Of a DNA stretch of 9,610 bases, positions 6,280 to 9,610 are shown one piece after another. Source of the DNA: Bacteroidales bacterium UBA3764 (GTDB lineage: Bacteria; Bacteroidota; Bacteroidia; Bacteroidales; UBA932). The notes under the pieces were generated by a model, which worked only from the letters and a program-made list of their open reading frames with translations, did not search any database and was not told where the DNA came from. Numbering within the stretch: position 1 is the stretch's first letter; the number at the start of each line of letters is the position of its first letter. The stretch lies in NCBI GenBank assembly GCA_002371115.1, contig DFFY01000052.1, forward strand, positions 195 to 9,804, given 5' to 3'. The translations under genes and the position numbers were made by a program.

Positions 6280-7425
6280 ATGATGCAACATGACGAACAA
6301 GTGGCGCTGTGTGCGCTGAACAAGATTTTTGGCTATCATCCGCGGCTGGCCCTGGGCCTCGTGGAGAAGACGGGAAGTGCAATGGCTGTTTTTTCCACCC
6401 CGGAACTGCAGGCCCCGGGACATCCGGAGCTGGTGGCGCAGGTGGGGCCTGCCATGCTGGACTGGGCGGACAGGGAACTGGCCCGGATGCAGGAGCAAGG
6501 CTTCCGCTTCCTGGGCTACCTGGACAACGACTACCCGTCCCCGCTGCGGGAAATTCCGGACCCTCCGCTGGGCCTTTACCTGAATGGAAGCACGCCGCCT
6601 GCGCAAATCTTTGAAATGCGTCCCCTGGTGGGCGTGGTGGGGACACGGGACCTGAGTCCGTATGGACGGGCCTGGTGCCGCAAACTGGTGGAAGCCATGG
6701 CGCGCGCCCGGGTGCAGCCCTGCATTGTCAGCGGCATGGCGCTGGGGGCCGACGGAATTGCACACCAGACAGCCCTGGAATGCGCTTTGCCGACGATTGG
6801 CGTACTGCCCACGGGCATCGACAAAATTTATCCCTGGCAACACGAGCGCCTGGCCATGCAAATGGTTGGCACGCCGGGATGCGCTCTGGTGACGGACTAC
6901 CCGATGGATACGGCGCCGGTGGCGCTGAATTTTCTGCGGCGGAACCGGATTATCGCCGCGCTGGTGCGGGCGGTTGTCGTGGTGGAATCCAAAAGCAAGG
7001 GCGGTTCCCTGATGACCGCACGGTACGCGGTGGACTACGGACGGGACGTGCATGCGCTTCCCGGACGGGCCGACGACCTCCGCAGCGCCGGGTGCAATTC
7101 CCTCATCCATGAGAACATGGCGGAAATCATCACCACGCCGGAAGAACTGGTGGCGCGGCTGGGACTTGGGGCGCCGGCACGGAAAGCTTCCGGAGGCGCA
7201 AATGTCTTTGCCGATGCCCTCCGGCGGCAGTTCGGGAACGGGTCCACGGAACTGGACGCCGGCCTCATGGTCCAGAAAAACCGCGGCGTGACGGTGGAGG
7301 AGCTGTCGGCCTGCCTGCACCGGCCTTTTGCCGCCGTGATGACGGCTGTGAGCACCCTGGAGGCCGCCGGCTTTCTGCGCACGGACCTGCTCCGCCGCTG
7401 CTCGCTCGCTCCGGAGTGGGAATGA
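6280..7425 (+). CDS. dprA: DNA processing protein DprA (Smf)
   Basis: DprA binds incoming single-stranded DNA in the cytoplasm and loads RecA onto it during natural transformation; it is also widespread in bacteria not known to be competent. The 381-residue protein shows the family order: a helical N-terminal domain (about 1-75), the Rossmann-like DNA-binding core with VGVVGTRD (117-124), SGMALGADGIAH (151-162), GVLPTGID (174-181), RRNRIIAAL (220-228), VVVESKSKGGSLMTA (233-247) and ALPGR (259-263), then a winged-helix domain at about 315-375. Two motifs differ from the usual text: SGMALGAD where SGLARGID is typical, and NFLRRNR where the usual motif is FPxRNR. ATG 6280 and ATG 6283 are adjacent and either could be used; TTG 6247 lies in the terminator stem and is rejected. 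No Shine-Dalgarno site is visible. Confidence 0.96.
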   Translation: MMQHDEQVALCALNKIFGYHPRLALGLVEKTGSAMAVFSTPELQAPGHPELVAQVGPAMLDWADRELARMQEQGFRFLGYLDNDYPSPLREIPDPPLGLYLNGSTPPAQIFEMRPLVGVVGTRDLSPYGRAWCRKLVEAMARARVQPCIVSGMALGADGIAHQTALECALPTIGVLPTGIDKIYPWQHERLAMQMVGTPGCALVTDYPMDTAPVALNFLRRNRIIAALVRAVVVVESKSKGGSLMTARYAVDYGRDVHALPGRADDLRSAGCNSLIHENMAEIITTPEELVARLGLGAPARKASGGANVFADALRRQFGNGSTELDAGLMVQKNRGVTVEELSACLHRPFAAVMTAVSTLEAAGFLRTDLLRRCSLAPEWE

Positions 7426-7426
7426 G

Positions 7427-7460
7427 TGTCATACCGAGGCCAAAGGCCGCGTGTATCTCA
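7427..7460 (+). repeat. Diverged copy of the dispersed intergenic repeat
   Basis: TGTCATACCGAGGCC begins two bases after the dprA stop and continues through AAAGGCCGCGTG to ATCTCA. It shares the TGTCATnCCGAG head and the GTGnATCT tail with the copy at 5044-5074, but the middle is replaced by GGCCAAAGGCC, which can form a small 4-bp stem with a 3-base loop. The homology is convincing at both ends, less so in the centre. Confidence 0.6.
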
Positions 7461-7461
7461 T

Positions 7462-7489
7462 TACATTTGGGAATAATTTCTTATATTTG
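7462..7489 (+). promoter_or_regulatory. Two candidate -7 boxes upstream of the TatD-family gene
   Basis: TACATTTG (7462-7469) and TATATTTG (7482-7489) both match TAnnTTTG exactly. Neither has a TTTG at the 19-21 base -33 spacing; the TTTG within the first box is only 12 bases from the second. The first would give a leader of about 20 bases. The second would start transcription at or within a base or two of ATG 7495, giving an effectively leaderless mRNA. Confidence 0.5.
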
Positions 7490-7494
7490 TGGAT

Positions 7495-8265
7495 ATGTTT
7501 GTGGATACGCATACCCATTTCTACGACCAGTGGCTGCTCCCGGTTGCGGAGGCGGCCATTCAGCGTGCATTGGAGGCAGGCGTGGGGAAAATGATTCAGG
7601 CCGATATCGACAGCCATGAGCGCCCGGCCATGTGGGCGTTGGGCCGGAATCACCCGGGGGTGCTCTACCAGATGCTGGGCCTGTATCCCGGCTCGGTGAA
7701 CGCGGACTGGAAGGAGGAACTGGACCAGGTGTACCGCCTTGCGGCGGGAGATTCAAATTTTACCGCCATTGGCGAGATCGGACTGGATTATCACGAGGGA
7801 AAGGAGTTCGCCAAGGAGCAGAAGGAAGTCCTGCGCTTGCAGTTTGAGCTGGCGGCCAAGCTGGATTTGCCGGTAAACATCCACCTTAGGGATGCCTGGG
7901 AGGACTTTTTTGCCGTCCTGGAGGACGCCCGCCACCTGCACCTCAGGGGCAATCTGCACTGCTTCTCCGGCAGTTATGAAGTTTATGAGCGCGCCAGGCG
8001 GAGCGGGGATTTTTCCGTGGGGATAGGCGGGGTGCTTACCTTCAAGAATTCCGGACTGCCCGCCGCTGTGGCCCGCATCCCCATGGAGCACATCCTGCTG
8101 GAGACCGACGCCCCCTACCTGGCGCCCACCCCCTACCGCGGGAAGCGCAACGAGAGCGCCTATCTGCCCCTCATCGCCGCCAAACTGGCAGAAGTTAAAG
8201 GCTTGAGCCTCAACGATATCGAAACCATCACCACGGATAACGCCATACGCTTGTTTAACCTATGA
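7495..8265 (+). CDS. TatD-family metal-dependent hydrolase (DNase)
   Basis: The 256-residue TIM-barrel protein belongs to the amidohydrolase superfamily; TatD relatives act as 3'-5' exonucleases or as D-aminoacyl-tRNA deacylases, and the substrate of this one is not proven. Metal ligands expected for the family are present: THTH (His6, His8), GEIGLDY (Glu94), NIHLRDA (His130), HCFSG (His155) and ETDAPYL (Asp205). APTPYRGKRNES (about 210-221) is the conserved region after the last ligand. The usual GLHP motif reads GLYP here (about 62-65), a His to Tyr change at a position that is not one of the listed metal ligands. The start is ATG 7495 (MFVDTHTHF), not GTG 7489, which overlaps the -7 box. 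The stop overlaps the asparaginase start as ATGA. Which paralogue (TatD, YcfH, YjjV) it corresponds to cannot be told. Confidence 0.95.
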   Translation: MFVDTHTHFYDQWLLPVAEAAIQRALEAGVGKMIQADIDSHERPAMWALGRNHPGVLYQMLGLYPGSVNADWKEELDQVYRLAAGDSNFTAIGEIGLDYHEGKEFAKEQKEVLRLQFELAAKLDLPVNIHLRDAWEDFFAVLEDARHLHLRGNLHCFSGSYEVYERARRSGDFSVGIGGVLTFKNSGLPAAVARIPMEHILLETDAPYLAPTPYRGKRNESAYLPLIAAKLAEVKGLSLNDIETITTDNAIRLFNL

Positions 8266-9293
8266 AATCGTCCATACTCATCATTTACACCGGGGGCACC
8301 ATCGGCATGAAGGAGGACCCGCAGGACGGCACCCTGAAGCCCTTCGACTTCAGCCAGATCAAGGAAGAAGTGCCGGAACTGAACAAGTTCGGCGTGCAGA
8401 TTGACGCCTTTACCTTTGACCCGCTCATTGACTCCTCGGACATGGAACCGGCCATCTGGGTGCAGCTCGCGCAGCTTATCAGCGAGCGCTACGAGGACTA
8501 TGACGGCTTTGTGATTCTGCATGGAACAGACACCATGGCCTACAGTGCATCGGCCCTGAGCTTCATGCTGGAAGGCCTCACCAAGCCGGTGGTCTTCACC
8601 GGGAGCCAGCTTCCTATCGGCGTACCGCGGACCGACGGCAAGGAAAACCTGATTTCGGCCGTGGAAATTGCCGCCGCCAAGGACCATGAAGGACACGCAA
8701 GGGTGCCGGAAGTGTGCATTTACTTTGACTCCAAGCTGCTGCGGGGGAACCGCTCCACCAAATACAGCGCGGAGGCATTCAATGCGTTCGCCTCCCCCAA
8801 CTGCCCTCCCCTGGCAGAGGCCGGCATCAACATCCGCTACAACACGGACATTATCCGCAAACCCGTTTATTGGGACGCCATCCTCCGGGTACAGTCCCAG
8901 CTGGACACACGTGTGGCCATCCTCAAAGTGCATCCCGGCATGACCCCGCAGGTGATGCGCGCCGTCGTGGCGGACCCGCAGACACGCGCCTGCATCATAG
9001 AGACATACGGTTCGGGCAACGCCCTTTCCAAGCCCTGGTTCCTGGATTTGATTAAAGAAGCCAGCGATGCCGGGAAGATTCTGCTCAATGTAACCCAGTG
9101 CAAGGCCGGAACGGTGAACATGGACCTGTACGCCACCGGAGCCAGCCTGAAGCACGCCGGAGTGCTCTCCGGGGCCGATATTACCACGGAAGCAGCCCTG
9201 GGAAAACTGTTCTCGCTCATGGGCAGAAGCGACAATGACAAGTGGGTGAAAACCATGTTGGAGAAAGACCTTTGTGGCGAAATAAGCAAATAA
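8262..9293 (+). CDS. ansA: Type I (cytoplasmic) L-asparaginase
   Basis: This enzyme hydrolyses L-asparagine to aspartate and ammonia. The 343-residue protein has the two-domain asparaginase layout with all expected catalytic elements: YTGGTIG (9-15) with the nucleophile Thr13, the IDSSDM substrate loop (56-61), HGTDTM (87-92) with the second Thr89-Asp90 pair, and Lys167 in RGNRSTKYSAEAFNAF. VFTGSQLPIG (111-120) and ETYGSGNA (247-254) are further family strands. The KxDPxDGTLxPFD-like N-terminal insertion and the lack of a signal peptide point to the AnsA-like cytoplasmic type rather than the periplasmic type II enzyme. ATG 8262 overlaps the TatD stop, so the two are translated from one mRNA. 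The gene ends in CGEISK, TAA 9291-9293. Asparaginase over glutaminase preference is inferred from family. Confidence 0.96.
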   Translation: MKSSILIIYTGGTIGMKEDPQDGTLKPFDFSQIKEEVPELNKFGVQIDAFTFDPLIDSSDMEPAIWVQLAQLISERYEDYDGFVILHGTDTMAYSASALSFMLEGLTKPVVFTGSQLPIGVPRTDGKENLISAVEIAAAKDHEGHARVPEVCIYFDSKLLRGNRSTKYSAEAFNAFASPNCPPLAEAGINIRYNTDIIRKPVYWDAILRVQSQLDTRVAILKVHPGMTPQVMRAVVADPQTRACIIETYGSGNALSKPWFLDLIKEASDAGKILLNVTQCKAGTVNMDLYATGASLKHAGVLSGADITTEAALGKLFSLMGRSDNDKWVKTMLEKDLCGEISK

Positions 9294-9295
9294 AC

Positions 9296-9327
9296 TTTGG
9301 CCGTTTGGAAAATAATTCCTAAATTGC
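9296..9327 (+). promoter_or_regulatory. Candidate promoter for the ExbB/TolQ-type gene
   Basis: TTTG (9296-9299) is followed after a 20-base spacer by TAAATTGC (9320-9327), which keeps the TA and first two Ts of TAnnTTTG but misses the last two bases. Initiation near 9332 would give a leader of about 60 bases that is very A-rich, lacks a Shine-Dalgarno site and ends AACAATT before ATG 9393. Such A-rich leaders are typical of well-translated Bacteroidota genes. The -7 match is imperfect. Confidence 0.4.
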
Positions 9328-9392
9328 ACGACCAAATGAGAAATTTTATCATTAACTAATTCAACTTAATAACTAACAACACAAAAACAATT

Positions 9393-9610
9393 ATGAAAAA
9401 GTTTTTCATGTTTTTGGCAGTCGCCGGTCTTATGACCTTCACTGCAAACATCGCTTCCGCTCAGGAGGAGGCTGCCGCCCCCGCCGCTGCTCAGCAGGTA
9501 GAAGAAGCTGAAGAGGTTGTGGATCTGTTCGCCGGTTCCGGTGAGGAAGTTCCCCTCCACCAGGCTCTTAAGACCAAGTTCATCGAAGGTGGTGCAGGCT
9601 TCATGTCCCT
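9393..9610 (+). CDS. MotA/TolQ/ExbB-type proton channel protein, N-terminal part
   Basis: Only the first 72 codons are in the window; the gene runs off the right edge. It starts with a signal peptide (MKKFFMFLAVAGLMTFTANIASA, in parts; likely cleavage before QEEAA), then an Ala/Gln/Glu-rich acidic linker, then VPLHQALKTKFIEGGAGFMS. That last block matches the segment just before the first conserved channel helix in Bacteroidota ExbB/TolQ homologues, which I recognise from the (F/L)HQxLKTKFIEGG pattern. With ExbD-type partners the protein would form an inner-membrane motor that uses the proton gradient to energise TonB-dependent transport or envelope maintenance. Partners and most of the channel lie outside the window, so ExbB versus TolQ cannot be decided. 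It has its own candidate promoter, and codon use shifts to choices such as GCT and GGT, suggesting high expression. Confidence 0.85.
   Translation, partial: MKKFFMFLAVAGLMTFTANIASAQEEAAAPAAAQQVEEAEEVVDLFAGSGEEVPLHQALKTKFIEGGAGFMS

Noticed and set aside
6184..7320. 378-codon open frame on the minus strand opposite dprA
   Set aside because: The translation is rich in Arg, His, Gln and Pro with no domain pattern, as expected for a codon-bias shadow. It also crosses the queA terminator.
8160..9335. 391-codon open frame on the minus strand opposite the asparaginase gene
   Set aside because: It is antisense to a complete asparaginase gene with all catalytic motifs, its translation has no recognisable domain, and long antisense frames are expected in GC-rich coding DNA.

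Overview
The window looks like the chromosome of a GC-rich member of the Bacteroidales (phylum Bacteroidota). QueA reads as a close relative of the Bacteroides-type protein. Intergenic regions carry TAnnTTTG boxes, the Bacteroidota -7 promoter element. Shine-Dalgarno sites are essentially absent. At the right edge an ExbB/TolQ-type protein has the cleavable signal peptide and acidic linker common in this phylum. The genus cannot be resolved from this stretch; a Rikenellaceae- or Cryptobacteroides-like gut lineage would fit, but that is inference.

Layout from left to right: (1) the C-terminal end of an M13 (PepO/neprilysin) zinc metallopeptidase, overlapped by an FtsX/LolC-E-type ABC transporter permease with a TTG start. 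(2) A Nudix hydrolase on the minus strand, converging on the permease so that the two stop codons share TTAA, and diverging from an SRPBCC (START-like) protein across a compact region with two facing -7 boxes. (3) A 22-bp tandem repeat (about 3.7 units), whose last unit contains the start codon of a NOL1/NOP2/Sun-family RNA m5C methyltransferase, followed by a translationally coupled secreted TPR protein. (4) queA, ending at a strong intrinsic terminator. (5) dprA. (6) A coupled TatD-family hydrolase and type I asparaginase pair. (7) The start of an ExbB/TolQ-type proton-channel subunit behind its own candidate promoter.

Most of this is housekeeping content: RNA modification (queA, m5C methyltransferase), DNA uptake and recombination (dprA), nuclease or deacylase activity (TatD), nitrogen metabolism (asparaginase) and envelope functions (permease, peptidase, secreted TPR protein, ExbB). 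No gap exceeds about 115 bases, so there is no long unexplained non-coding stretch. I see no mobile element, CRISPR array, tRNA or rRNA, and no convincing undescribed multi-gene system. The most interesting non-coding signal is a family of short dispersed repeats (core TGTCATnCnGAG...ATCT) found just after three different genes, one copy expanded in tandem into the start codon of the next gene.
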